NCBI GenBank assembly: GCA_029718625.1
Contig: CM056389.1
Coordinates: forward strand, 8,542,494-8,606,493
Direction of reading: 5' to 3'
Source: Synaphobranchus kaupii
Taxonomy: Eukaryota; Chordata; Actinopteri; Anguilliformes; Synaphobranchidae
Length of the DNA: 64,000 nucleotides
This document shows, one piece after another, positions 1 to 9,100 of the stretch. The notes under the pieces were generated by a model. That model was not told the DNA's origin, searched no databases, and saw nothing but the letters and a program-made list of their open reading frames with translations. Within the stretch, counting starts at the first letter, position 1; each line of letters opens with the position of its first letter. A program made the translations under genes and the position numbers.

Positions 1-245
1 ATACAAACAAAAGCAAAGAACAACAGGTTCTGCAAACAGAAAAATAAGTTTATTAGAAGGCCCAGAGCTGCCTGGTGACATGACGAGGAAGTCTTTTCAT
101 GATGCATGTAAACGGCATAATAGGAATATGACCGTAACCAGGATTGTTATTCAGAATGTGGTTTCCATATTCCTGTCTCGTATTGTTTGGTATAGATTAA
201 TTGGTTTCTTTGTTTATTCTGGTTCTACGTGGGGTTGGTTGTGGT

Positions 246-327
246 GCTGTGATGGCCGACAGGTTAAGGCGTTGGACTCGAAATCCAATGGGGTTTCCCC
301 GCGCAGGTTCGAACCCTGCTCGCAGCG
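246..327 (+). tRNA. tRNA-Ser-CGA: tRNA-Ser-CGA, G15C variant (U1)
   Basis: 82 nt, with all stems and the long variable arm present, but the D-loop reads gccgacagg instead of gccgagagg. This replaces G15, which normally makes the Levitt pair with position 48 and lies in the A box. The change may weaken folding or transcription. U4 carries the same change. Confidence 0.85.
306..316 (+). promoter_or_regulatory. B box of tRNA-Ser (U1 example)
   Basis: ggttcgaaccc matches the TFIIIC-binding B box (GGTTCRANNCC) inside the T-arm. The same element is present in every Ser copy except U24 and U27 (C56T) and U28 (extra T). Confidence 0.85.
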
Positions 328-337
328 TAGGCTTTGA

Positions 338-341
338 TTTT
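338..341 (+). terminator. Pol III terminator of tRNA-Ser-CGA (U1 example)
   Basis: TTTT begins 11 bases after the mature 3' end. It is conserved at the same offset in every unit, including those where the following base run is variable (gattttca or gattttct). Confidence 0.8.
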
Positions 342-915
342 CAAAGGGTGATTAATGCTATAAATCACGGTTGGGGAATCTTATCCGAAAACGGTGCGCG
401 TTCGTTTTTGTTTTAGCCGAGCACTAAGACGCCTGATTCTACTTAGCAAGGTCTTGACCTACACATGGGTCTTCATTCTTTGCCTTCTGCTGTCTTGACC
501 ACGATGCAAAGTTCATTCTACCACCAGAACAGATGGGCATCATGACTGGGAGTAGTAACCGAACTTCACCCTAGCTGTCCAGGAGAATGAGAAATTGTTG
601 TTTGAATCTTGAAAACAAAATGGCAAAAGAAAGTGGCATATTGATTTACCTTTGCTGAGTGCAAAAATGGCTGCGCTGGCTGATCAAGTTTTTTGAATCA
701 ACTGCCTGCCCTGCAAAAATTCCTGCCAAGCGATTTGGTTTGCTCGCGTACACGTCATATCACGGGAGATAGTCCTGCTCTTCTCCAACATCCGTTTCAT
801 AGTGTCTCTAATAACGAGTCAGAGGGTTGGTGCTAATACCCTTGAAATGGCCACTTCCGAGACATGCACACCGGGGACATGAGGCAAGTTCAACGCGCTT
901 ACAAACACACACTAT

Positions 916-989
916 CGTGCCTGGGTGGGCTCTAACCACCAGCCTTTCGGTTAACAGCCGAGAGCGCTAACCGATTGCGCCACAGTGAT
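916..989 (-). pseudogene. Decayed tRNA-Asn-GTT (U1, reference copy)
   Basis: The minus strand matches a 74-nt tRNA-Asn with GTT anticodon: the D-arm (tggcgcaatcggttagcgc), anticodon arm and much of the T-arm are recognisable. Two defects are seen. The B box reads ggttagagccc, so the invariant C56 is A. The acceptor stem has mismatches at 1:72, 3:70 and 4:69 (5' atcactg against 3' caggcac). No T-run of four lies close downstream. A and B box rules and tRNA folding predict poor transcription and processing, so I call it a pseudogene. All 18 complete copies in the window keep these defects. Confidence 0.85.
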
Positions 990-1062
990 AAGGTCCTGTC
1001 CTCGACCTCAGTGTACGTTGGTGAACTTGTTTGGTTTGTTGTAATTCCGTAGAACTTTTGTC

Positions 1063-1066
1063 AAAA
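1063..1066 (-). terminator. Pol III terminator of tRNA-Asp (U1 example)
   Basis: AAAA on the plus strand is TTTT on the minus strand, starting 7 bases past the Asp mature 3' end. It is conserved in all A units. Confidence 0.8.
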
Positions 1067-1072
1067 GACAGC

Positions 1073-1144
1073 CTCCCCGTCGGGGAATCGAACCCCGGTC
1101 TCCCGCGTGACAGGCGGGGATACTCACCACTATACTAACGAGGA
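1073..1144 (-). tRNA. tRNA-Asp-GTC: tRNA-Asp-GTC (U1, reference copy)
   Basis: 72-nt tRNA with GTC anticodon in the loop tgtcacg, reading the aspartate codons GAC and GAT. The acceptor stem tcctcgt/acggggag pairs fully with one T:G wobble and discriminator G73. The D-arm, anticodon stem ccgcc/cgggа-type pairing with one mismatch-free core, and T-arm gggg-ttcgatt-cccc are intact, with an intact B box. A terminator follows within 10 nt. It is the only intact Asp gene type in the array and occurs only in A units. Confidence 0.97.
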
Positions 1145-1467
1145 GTGACCTGGTATTGCCTTTCACTGTAGGCCAGAAAAAATTGAACGAATAAACACAT
1201 AACTATCTTAGAAGGTTTTGATGTCTTGGCAATTTTCCAGCCTAGGTCATGTGACAGGCAATGACTGAGTATGATCCCTTCTCCCCTTTGAGGGTGCATA
1301 TTTGAGTCAACTTCGTCAAAAAGCCTTTGAGTGGGCGACTTTTTCACACGAATGGGGGCTCTTAAAATCCCTGGATGAAATCCTTATTTCAGGGTTTTGT
1401 TGAGGGGATTCAAGAGCACACTTATCTGATAGAAAAGAATATACTTCATTTCTTTAAGAGGAATAAA

Positions 1468-1540
1468 TGTTTCCACTGGGGATTGTACCCAGGACCTTCT
1501 GCGTGTAAAGCAGACATGATAACCACTACACTATGGAACC
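1468..1540 (-). pseudogene. Damaged tRNA-Val-TAC (U1, reference copy)
   Basis: 73-nt relative of the intact Val-TAC of B units, with the TAC anticodon kept. Three differences from the B copy are visible. T55 of the T-loop is A (tacaatc for ttcaatc), which hits the B box and the universal pseudouridine site. Position 71 is A, giving a G2:A71 mismatch in the acceptor stem. Position 25 is T, turning G10:C25 into a wobble. A TTTT lies about 35 nt downstream. Because the T55 change is fixed in all A units, it is probably a pseudogene or poorly expressed copy; expression is not excluded. Confidence 0.7.
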
Positions 1541-1990
1541 TTGCTGTGCTGTGCCCTCACAATGCAGAACTGTGGTATGTAGTGCTGGAGCGTTTGTGAT
1601 TGCATTACTGCTATTTTGCATCCTGCATTGACTTGCTATGCAAAGGTCAGGGGTCAAAGAGCAGTCGTTATGTTGAAGGGAACAGGCTAGTCCCCAGTAA
1701 GTGCAAGAAGTGCAGAAACGTGCCTATTGAACATTTAACTAAGTAATACAAACAAAAGCAAAGAACAACAGGTTCTGCAAACAGAAAAATAAGTTTATTA
1801 GAAGGCCCAGAGCTGCCTGGTGACATGACGAGGAAGTCTTTTCATGATGCATGTAAACGGCATAATAGGAATATGACCGTAACCAGGATTGTTATTCAGA
1901 ATGTGGTTTCCATATTGCTGTCTCGTATTGTTTGGTATAGATTAATTGGTTTCTTTGTTTATTCTGGTTCTACGTGGGGTTGATTGTGGT

Positions 1991-2072
1991 GCTGTGATGG
2001 CCGAGAGGTTAAGGCGTTGGACTCGAAATCCAATGGGGTTTCCCCGCGCAGGTTCGAACCCTGCTCGCAGCG
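1991..2072 (+). tRNA. tRNA-Ser-CGA: tRNA-Ser-CGA (U2, reference copy)
   Basis: 82-nt serine tRNA with CGA in the anticodon loop (ctcgaaa), reading TCG codons. The acceptor stem gctgtga/tcgcagc pairs throughout with one T:G wobble, and the discriminator G73 is the base expected for serine. The D-stem is gcc/ggc, the anticodon stem ttgga/tccaa, and the 14-nt variable region has a ggggtttcccc hairpin typical of tRNA-Ser. The T-arm gcagg-ttcgaac-cctgc is intact. No intron is present and no CCA is encoded. A TTTT follows at 2083-2086. Confidence 0.97.
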
Positions 2073-2660
2073 TAGGCTTTGATTTTCAACGGGGGATTAA
2101 TGCTATAAATCACGGTTGAGGAATCTTATCCGAAAACGGTGCGCGTTCGTTTTTGTTTTAGCCGAGCACTAAGACGCCTGATTCTACTTAGCAAGGTCTT
2201 GACCTACACATGGGTCTTCATTCTTTGCCTTCTGCTGTCTTGACCACGATGCGAAGTTCATTCTACCACCAGAACAGATGGGCATCATGACTGGGAGTAG
2301 TAACCGAACTTCACCCTAGCTGTCCAGGAGAATGAGAAATTGTTGTTTGAATCTTGAAAACAAAATGGCAAAAGAAAGTGGCATATTGATTTACCTTTGC
2401 TGAGTGCAAAAATGGCTGCGCTGGCTGATCAAGTTTTTTGAATCAACTGCCTGCCCTGCAAAAATTCCTGCCAAGCGATTTGGTTTGCTCGCGTACACGT
2501 CATATCACGGGAGATAGTCCTGCTCTTCTCCAACATCCGTTTCATAGTGTCTCTAATAACGAGTCAGAGGGTTGGTGCTAATACCCTTGAAATGGCCACT
2601 TCCGAGACATGCACACCGGGGACATGAGGCAAGTTCAACGCGCTTACAAACACACACTAT

Positions 2661-2734
2661 CGTGCCTGGGTGGGCTCTAACCACCAGCCTTTCGGTTAAC
2701 AGCCGAGAGCGCTAACCGATTGCGCCACAGTGAT
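2661..2734 (-). pseudogene. Decayed tRNA-Asn-GTT (U2)
   Basis: Same B-box and acceptor-stem defects as the U1 copy. Confidence 0.85.
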
Positions 2735-2817
2735 AAGGTCCTGTCCTCAACCTCAGTGTACGTTGGTGAACTTGTTTGGTTTGTTGTAATTCCGTAGAAC
2801 TTTTGTCAAAAGACAGC

Positions 2818-2889
2818 CTCCCCGTCGGGGAATCGAACCCCGGTCTCCCGCGTGACAGGCGGGGATACTCACCACTATACTAACGAGGA
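2818..2889 (-). tRNA. tRNA-Asp-GTC: tRNA-Asp-GTC (U2)
   Basis: Identical by eye to the U1 Asp gene. Confidence 0.97.
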
Positions 2890-3212
2890 GTGACCTGGTA
2901 TTGCCTTTCACTGTAGGCCAGAAAAAATTGAACGAATAAACACATAACTATCTTAGAAGGTTTTGATGTCTTGGCAATTTTCCAGCCTAGGTCATGTGAC
3001 AGGCAATGACTGAGTATGATCCCTTCTCCCCTTTGAGGGTGCATATTTGAGTCAACTTCGTCAAAAAGCCTTTGAGTGGGCGACTTTTTCACACGAATGG
3101 GGGCTCTTAAAATCCCTGGATGAAATCCTTATTTCAGGGTTTTGTTGAGGGGATTCAAGAGCACACTTATCTGATAGAAAAGAATATACTTCATTTCTTT
3201 AAGAGGAATAAA

Positions 3213-3285
3213 TGTTTCCACTGGGGATTGTACCCAGGACCTTCTGCGTGTAAAGCAGACATGATAACCACTACACTATGGAACC
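3213..3285 (-). pseudogene. Damaged tRNA-Val-TAC (U2)
   Basis: Same T25, A55 and A71 state as the U1 copy. Confidence 0.7.
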
Positions 3286-3735
3286 TTGCTGTGCTGTGCC
3301 CTCACAATGCAGAACTGTGGTATGTAGTGCTGGAGCGTTTGTGATTGCATTACTGCTATTTTGCATCCTGCATTGACTTGCTATGCAAAGGTCAGGGGTC
3401 AAAGAGCAGTCGTTATGTTGAAGGGAACAGGCTAGTCCCCAGTAAGTGCAAGAAGTGCAGAAACGTGCCTATTGAACATTTAACTAAGTAATACAAACAA
3501 AAGCAAAGAACAACAGGTTCTGCAAACAGAAAAATAAGTTTATTAGAAGGCCCAGAGCTGCCTGGTGACATGACGAGGAAGTCTTTTCATGATGCATGTA
3601 AACGGCATAATAGGAATATGACCGTAACCAGGATTGTTATTCAGAATGTGGTTTCCATATTGCTGTCTCGTATTGTTTGGTATAGATTAATTGGTTTCTT
3701 TGTTTATTCTGGTTCTACGTGGGGTTGATTGTGGT

Positions 3736-3817
3736 GCTGTGATGGCCGAGAGGTTAAGGCGTTGGACTCGAAATCCAATGGGGTTTCCCCGCGCAGGTTC
3801 GAACCCTGCTCGCAGCG
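3736..3817 (+). tRNA. tRNA-Ser-CGA: tRNA-Ser-CGA (U3)
   Basis: Intact 82-nt copy matching the U2 gene. Confidence 0.96.
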
Positions 3818-4405
3818 TAGGCTTTGATTTTCAACGGGGGATTAATGCTATAAATCACGGTTGAGGAATCTTATCCGAAAACGGTGCGCGTTCGTTTTTG
3901 TTTTAGCCGAGCACTAAGACGCCTGATTCTACTTAGCAAGGTCTTGACCTACACATGGGTCTTCATTCTTTGCCTTCTGCTGTCTTGACCACGATGCGAA
4001 GTTCATTCTACCACCAGAACAGATGGGCATCATGACTGGGAGTAGTAACCGAACTTCACCCTAGCTGTCCAGGAGAATGAGAAATTGTTGTTTGAATCTT
4101 GAAAACAAAATGGCAAAAGAAAGTGGCATATTGATTTACCTTTGCTGAGTGCAAAAATGGCTGCGCTGGCTGATCAAGTTTTTTGAATCAACTGCCTGCC
4201 CTGCAAAAATTCCTGCCAAGCGATTTGGTTTGCTCGCGTACACGTCATATCACGGGAGATAGTCCTGCTCTTCTCCAACATCCGTTTCATAGTGTCTCTA
4301 ATAACGAGTCAGAGGGTTGGTGCTAATACCCTTGAAATGGCCACTTCCGAGACATGCACACCGGGGACATGAGGCAAGTTCAACGCGCTTACAAACACAC
4401 ACTAT

Positions 4406-4479
4406 CGTGCCTGGGTGGGCTCTAACCACCAGCCTTTCGGTTAACAGCCGAGAGCGCTAACCGATTGCGCCACAGTGAT
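4406..4479 (-). pseudogene. Decayed tRNA-Asn-GTT (U3)
   Basis: Same defects as U1. Confidence 0.85.
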
Positions 4480-4562
4480 AAGGTCCTGTCCTCGACCTCA
4501 GTGTACGTTGGTGAACTTGTTTGGTTTGTTGTAATTCCGTAGAACTTTTGTCAAAAGACAGC

Positions 4563-4634
4563 CTCCCCGTCGGGGAATCGAACCCCGGTCTCCCGCGTGA
4601 CAGGCGGGGATACTCACCACTATACTAACGAGGA
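4563..4634 (-). tRNA. tRNA-Asp-GTC: tRNA-Asp-GTC (U3)
   Basis: Intact, as U1. Confidence 0.97.
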
Positions 4635-4957
4635 GTGACCTGGTATTGCCTTTCACTGTAGGCCAGAAAAAATTTAACGAATAAACACATAACTATCTTA
4701 GAAGGTTTTGATGTCTTGGCAATTTTCCAGCCTAGGTCATGTGACAGGCAATGACTGAGTATGATCCCTTCTCCCCTTTGAGGGTGCATATTTGAGTCAA
4801 CTTCGTCAAAAAGCCTTTGAGTGGGCGACTTTTTCACACGAATGGGGGCTCTTAAAATCCCTGGATGAAATCCTTATTTCAGGGTTTTGTTGAGGGGATT
4901 CAAGAGCACACTTATCTGATAGAAAAGAATATACTTCATTTCTTTAAGAGGAATAAA

Positions 4958-5030
4958 TGTTTCCACTGGGTATTGTACCCAGGACCTTCTGCGTGTAAAG
5001 CAGACATGATAACCACTACACTATGGAACC
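4958..5030 (-). pseudogene. Damaged tRNA-Val-TAC (U3)
   Basis: Carries the U1 defects plus one more substitution at the end of the T-loop (tacaata in place of tacaatc). Confidence 0.75.
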
Positions 5031-5480
5031 TTGCTGTGCTGTGCCCTCACAATGCAGAACTGTGGTATGTAGTGCTGGAGCGTTTGTGATTGCATTACTG
5101 CCATTTTGCATCCTGCATTGACTTGCTATGCAAAGGTCAGGGGTCAAAGAGCAGTCGTTATGTTGAAGGGAACAGGCTAGTCCCCAGTAAGTGCAAGAAG
5201 TGCAGAAACGTGCCTATTGAACATTTAACTAAGTAATACAAACAAAAGCAAAGAACAACAGGTTCTGCAAACAGAAAAATAAGTTTATTAGAAGGCCCAG
5301 AGCTGCCTGGTGACATGACGAGGAAGTCTTTTCATGATGCATGTAAACGGCATAATAGGAATATGACCGTAACCAGGATTGTTATTCAGAATGTGGTTTC
5401 CATATTCCTGTCTCGTATTGTTTGGTATAGATTAATTGGTTTCTTTGTTTATTCTGGTTCTACGTGGGGTTGGTTGTGGT

Positions 5481-5562
5481 GCTGTGATGGCCGACAGGTT
5501 AAGGCGTTGGACTCGAAATCCAATGGGGTTTCCCCGCGCAGGTTCGAACCCTGCTCGCAGCG
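5481..5562 (+). tRNA. tRNA-Ser-CGA: tRNA-Ser-CGA, G15C variant (U4)
   Basis: Same gccgacagg D-loop change as U1, otherwise intact. Confidence 0.85.
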
Positions 5563-6150
5563 TAGGCTTTGATTTTCAAAGGGTGATTAATGCTATAAAT
5601 CACGGTTGGGGAATCTTATCCGAAAACGGTGCGCGTTCGTTTTTGTTTTAGCCGAGCACTAAGACGCCTGATTCTACTTAGCAAGGTCTTGACCTACACA
5701 TGGGTCTTCATTCTTTGCCTTCTGCTGTCTTGACCACGATGCAAAGTTCATTCTACCACCAGAACAGATGGGCATCATGACTGGGAGTAGTAACCGAACT
5801 TCACCCTAGCTGTCCAGGAGAATGAGAAATTGTTGTTTGAATCTTGAAAACAAAATGGCAAAAGAAAGTGGCATATTGATTTACCTTTGCTGAGTGCAAA
5901 AATGGCTGCGCTGGCTGATCAAGTTTTTTGAATCAACTGCCTGCCCTGCAAAAATTCCTGCCAAGCGATTTGGTTTGCTCGCGTACACGTCATATCACGG
6001 GAGATAGTCCTGCTCTTCTCCAACATCCGTTTCATAGTGTCTCTAATAACGAGTCAGAGGGTTGGTGCTAATACCCTTGAAATGGCCACTTCCGAGACAT
6101 GCACACCGGGGACATGAGGCAAGTTCAACGCGCTTACAAACACACACTAT

Positions 6151-6224
6151 CGTGCCTGGGTGGGCTCTAACCACCAGCCTTTCGGTTAACAGCCGAGAGC
6201 GCTAACCGATTGCGCCACAGTGAT
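6151..6224 (-). pseudogene. Decayed tRNA-Asn-GTT (U4)
   Basis: Same defects as U1. Confidence 0.85.
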
Positions 6225-6307
6225 AAGGTCCTGTCCTCGACCTCAGTGTACGTTGGTGAACTTGTTTGGTTTGTTGTAATTCCGTAGAACTTTTGTCAAA
6301 AGACAGC

Positions 6308-6379
6308 CTCCCCGTCGGGGAATCGAACCCCGGTCTCCCGCGTGACAGGCGGGGATACTCACCACTATACTAACGAGGA
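6308..6379 (-). tRNA. tRNA-Asp-GTC: tRNA-Asp-GTC (U4)
   Basis: Intact, as U1. Confidence 0.97.
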
Positions 6380-6702
6380 GTGACCTGGTATTGCCTTTCA
6401 CTGTAGGCCAGAAAAAATTGAACGAATAAACACATAACTATCTTAGAAGGTTTTGATGTCTTGGCAATTTTCCAGCCTAGGTCATGTGACAGGCAATGAC
6501 TGAGTATGATCCCTTCTCCCCTTTGAGGGTGCATATTTGAGTCAACTTCGTCAAAAAGCCTTTGAGTGGGCGACTTTTTCACACGAATGGGGGCTCTTAA
6601 AATCCCTGGATGAAATCCTTATTTCAGGGTTTTGTTGAGGGGATTCAAGAGCACACTTATCTGATAGAAAAGAATATACTTAATTTCTTTAAGAGGAATA
6701 AA

Positions 6703-6775
6703 TGTTTCCACTGGGGATTGTACCCAGGACCTTCTGCGTGTAAAGCAGACATGATAACCACTACACTATGGAACC
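6703..6775 (-). pseudogene. Damaged tRNA-Val-TAC (U4)
   Basis: U1-type defects. The 3' flank reads cttaatttc instead of cttcatttc, a marker shared with U10, U15, U24 and U34. Confidence 0.7.
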
Positions 6776-7225
6776 TTGCTGTGCTGTGCCCTCACAATGC
6801 AGAACTGTGGTATGTAGTGCTGGAGCGTTTGTGATTGCATTACTGCTATTTTGCATCCTGCATTGACTTGCTATGCAAAGGTCAGGGGTCAAAGAGCAGT
6901 CGTTATGTTGAAGGGAACAGGCTAGTCCCCAGTAAGTGCAAGAAGTGCAGAAACGTGCCTATTGAACATTTAACTAAGTAATACAAACAAAAGCAAAGAA
7001 CAACAGGTTCTGCAAACAGAAAAATAAGTTTATTAGAAGGCCCAGAGCTGCCTGGTGACATGACGAGGAAGTCTTTTCATGATGCATGTAAACGGCATAA
7101 TAGGAATATGACCGTAACCAGGATTGTTATTCAGAATGTGGTTTCCATATTGCTGTCTCGTATTGTTTGGTATAGATTAATTGGTTTCTTTGTTTATTCT
7201 GGTTCTACGTGGGGTTGATTGTGGT

Positions 7226-7307
7226 GCTGTGATGGCCGAGAGGTTAAGGCGTTGGACTCGAAATCCAATGGGGTTTCCCCGCGCAGGTTCGAACCCTGCT
7301 CGCAGCG
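7226..7307 (+). tRNA. tRNA-Ser-CGA: tRNA-Ser-CGA (U5)
   Basis: Intact copy of the U2 gene. Confidence 0.96.
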
Positions 7308-7768
7308 TAGGCTTTGATTTTCAACGGGGGATTAATGCTATAAATCACGGTTGAGGAATCTTATCCGAAAACGGTGCGCGTTCGTTTTTGTTTTAGCCGA
7401 GCACTAAGACGCCTGATTCTACTTAGCAAGGTCTTGACCTACACATGGGTCTTCATTCTTTGCCTTCTGCTGTCTTGACCACGATGTGAAGTTCATTCTA
7501 CCACCAGAACAGATGGGCATCATGACTGGGAGTAGTAACCGAACTTCACCCTAGCTGTCCACGAGAATGAGAAATTGTTGTTTGAATCTTGAAAACAAAA
7601 TGGCAAAAGAAAGTGGCATATTGATTTACCTTTGCTGAGTGCAAAAATGGCTGCGCTGGCTGGTCAGGGTGTTTAAATCAGTCAGTTGGTACCGTCATTC
7701 AAATCCTGCTCTTCTTTATGCTCCGTGCAAGACAATGCTTGTCAACCAGTAAGTATCTGTTCATTACC

Positions 7769-7773
7769 AAAAA
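7769..7773 (-). terminator. Pol III terminator of tRNA-Ser-TGA (U5 example)
   Basis: AAAAA on the plus strand gives T5 on the minus strand, about 25 nt past the mature 3' end. It is shortened or shifted only in U25 (attacaaaaaacc). Confidence 0.75.
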
Positions 7774-7797
7774 CCTTTAAAGGATTTACCGGATGTG

Positions 7798-7879
7798 CGC
7801 TGCGAGCAGGGTTCGAACCTGCGCGGGGAAACCCCATTGGATTTCAAGTCCAACGCCTTAACCACTCGGCCATCGCAGC
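7798..7879 (-). tRNA. tRNA-Ser-TGA: tRNA-Ser-TGA (U5, reference copy)
   Basis: 82-nt serine tRNA with TGA anticodon in the loop cttgaaa, reading TCA (and by inosine-free wobble TCG). The acceptor stem gctgcga/tcgcagc is perfectly paired, with discriminator G73. The D-loop is gagtggttaa, the variable hairpin ggggtttcccc and the T-arm gcagg-ttcgaac-cctgc are intact. It differs from the Ser-CGA gene of the same unit at only three sites (T5C, one D-loop A to T, C34T), so the two are near-identical inverted copies that converge on each other. Confidence 0.97.
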
Positions 7880-8031
7880 TCTACATTACTGAGGACAGCC
7901 CAAAAAAGAGAAACATAAGACCATAAACACATGACCTAAAACCACAAAAATGCCATGACCTAGTCCATATACAGGTATACTGTGTCTAGTGACAACGGAG
8001 CTTAGAGTGTTGTTCAACCTGTTGATCTGAT

Positions 8032-8057
8032 CTAGTCTAGCTTGCTAGTCTAGCTTA
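8032..8057 (+). repeat. 13-bp direct repeat, two copies (U5 example)
   Basis: ctagtctagcttg followed directly by ctagtctagctta in the B-specific block. It recurs in every B unit; U14 has one substitution (ctagtctaccttg). No function is evident. Confidence 0.8.
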
Positions 8058-8226
8058 AACAAGTAAGAGTCTAGATATTGAGGCAACTATTTATGGTGAC
8101 AGCCAGAGTATGAAAATTAACACCTGCCACCAGCCAAATGCCGGTCCAATTTTGATTGTGGTTGGTAAGATTTTCTACTTTAGCAACCACCATGGCAGGG
8201 AGTTCTTACTTGCAATTGTTGTCTTT

Positions 8227-8253
8227 GGATACTCACCACTATACTAACGAGGA
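8227..8253 (-). pseudogene. tRNA-Asp 5' stump (U5)
   Basis: 27 bp equal to nucleotides 1-27 of the A-unit tRNA-Asp, ending where B-specific sequence begins. The anticodon, variable and T-arms are absent, so there is no B box. It marks the right-hand A/B breakpoint. Confidence 0.9.
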
Positions 8254-8577
8254 GTGACCTGGAATTGCCTTTCACTGTAGGCCAGAAAAAATTGAACGAA
8301 TAAACACATAACTATCTTAGAAGGTTTTGATGTCTTGGCAATTTTCCTGCCTAGGGCATGTGACAGGCAATGACTGAGTATGATCCCTTATCCCCTTTGA
8401 GGGAGCATATTTGTGTCAACTTCGTCAAAAAGCTTTTGAGCGGGCGACTTTTTCACACGAACGGGGCCACTTAAATTCTCCGGATGAAACCCTTATTTCC
8501 AGGGTTTTGTTGAGGGGATTCAGGAGCACACTTACCTGATAGAATAGAATATACTTAATTCCTTTGAGAGGAATAAA

Positions 8578-8650
8578 TGGTTCCACTGGGGATTGAACCC
8601 AGGACCTTCTGCGTGTAAAGCAGACGTGATAACCACTACACTATGGAACC
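8578..8650 (-). tRNA. tRNA-Val-TAC: tRNA-Val-TAC (U5, reference copy)
   Basis: 73-nt valine tRNA with TAC anticodon (loop tttacac), reading GTA. The acceptor stem ggttcca/tggaacc is fully paired and the discriminator is A73. The anticodon stem tctgc/gcaga and the T-arm ctggg-ttcaatc-cccag are intact, with a good B box. Unlike the other genes here, it has no TTTT close behind: the first T-run of four or more on the minus strand is at about 8427-8431, roughly 146 nt past the mature end. It is the only intact Val type in the array and occurs only in B units. Confidence 0.96.
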
Positions 8651-9100
8651 TTGGTGTGCTGTGCCCTCACAATGCAGAACTGTGGTATGTAGTGCTGGAG
8701 CGTTTGTGATTGCATTACTGCTATTTTGCATCCTGCATTGACTTGCTATGCAAAGGTCAGGGGTCAAAGAGCAGTCGTTATGTTGAAGGGAACAGGCTAG
8801 TCCCCAGTAAGTGCAAGAAGTGCAGAAACGTGCCTATTGAACATTTAACTAAGTAATACAAACAAAAGCAAAGAACAACAGGTTCTGCAAACAGAAAAAT
8901 AAGTTTATTAGAAGGCCCAGAGCTGCCTGGTGACATGACGAGGAAGTCTTTTCATGATGCATGTAAACGGCATAATAGGAATATGACCGTAACCAGGATT
9001 GTTATTCAGAATGTGGTTTCCATATTGCTGTCTCGTATTGTTTGGTATAGATTAATTGGTTTCTTTGTTTATTCTGGTTCTACGTGGGGTTGGTTGTGGT

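Larger units (their letters stand above)
1..1745 (+). repeat. U1, type A unit (reference description of type A)
   Basis: Contents in order: tRNA-Ser-CGA (+), pseudo-tRNA-Asn (-), tRNA-Asp-GTC (-), pseudo-tRNA-Val (-). In 1-245 I see no gene, only an AT-rich Ser 5' flank with a TATA-like tatagatt at 191-198. In 328-915 I see no gene; bases from about 683 are A-specific. In 990-1072 there is only the Asp terminator. In 1145-1467 I see no gene. In 1541-1745 I see no gene. The unit shares two private changes with U4: attcctg in the 5' flank and a C in the Ser D-loop. Confidence 0.95.
1746..3490 (+). repeat. U2, type A unit with B-like Ser flank
   Basis: 1,745 bp. The Ser flanks carry the variant normally found in B units (gttgattg, caacggggg, ggttgagg), joined to an A-specific centre. 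U3 has the same combination. Confidence 0.95.
3491..5235 (+). repeat. U3, type A unit with B-like Ser flank
   Basis: 1,745 bp. Very close to U2, with private changes aaatttaacg and gccattttgc in the Asp-Val and Val 5' flanks. Confidence 0.95.
5236..6980 (+). repeat. U4, type A unit
   Basis: 1,745 bp. Shares attcctg and the Ser D-loop C with U1, three units upstream. Confidence 0.95.
6981..8855 (+). repeat. U5, type B2 unit (reference description of type B)
   Basis: 1,875 bp. Contents: tRNA-Ser-CGA (+), tRNA-Ser-TGA (-), tRNA-Asp stump (-), tRNA-Val-TAC (-). In 7308-7797 I see no gene. From about 7663 to 8226 the sequence is B-specific. 7880-8226 holds no gene but has a 13-bp direct repeat and a region rich in short inverted repeats. 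8254-8577 and 8651-8855 hold no gene and match the corresponding A-unit flanks. Confidence 0.95.

Noticed and set aside
80..337. Recurrent open frame of about 85 codons beginning MTRKSF over the Ser-CGA gene
   Set aside because: It runs straight through the tRNA gene and its flanks, is broken by a stop in many units (gttgattg), and resembles no protein. Its recurrence is due to the repeat.
358..366. TATA-like ctataaatc downstream of Ser-CGA as a promoter
   Set aside because: No gene starts within several hundred bases on either strand in a position this could serve.
1135..1599. Open frames of 70 codons (-) and 74 codons (+) around the Asp-Val spacer and pseudo-Val
   Set aside because: They overlap tRNA sequence, occur only because the unit is repeated, and show no protein-like substitution pattern or known domain.
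7686..7892. Open frame of 68 codons over Ser-TGA
   Set aside because: Its second half is the antisense of the tRNA gene; no independent evidence for coding.
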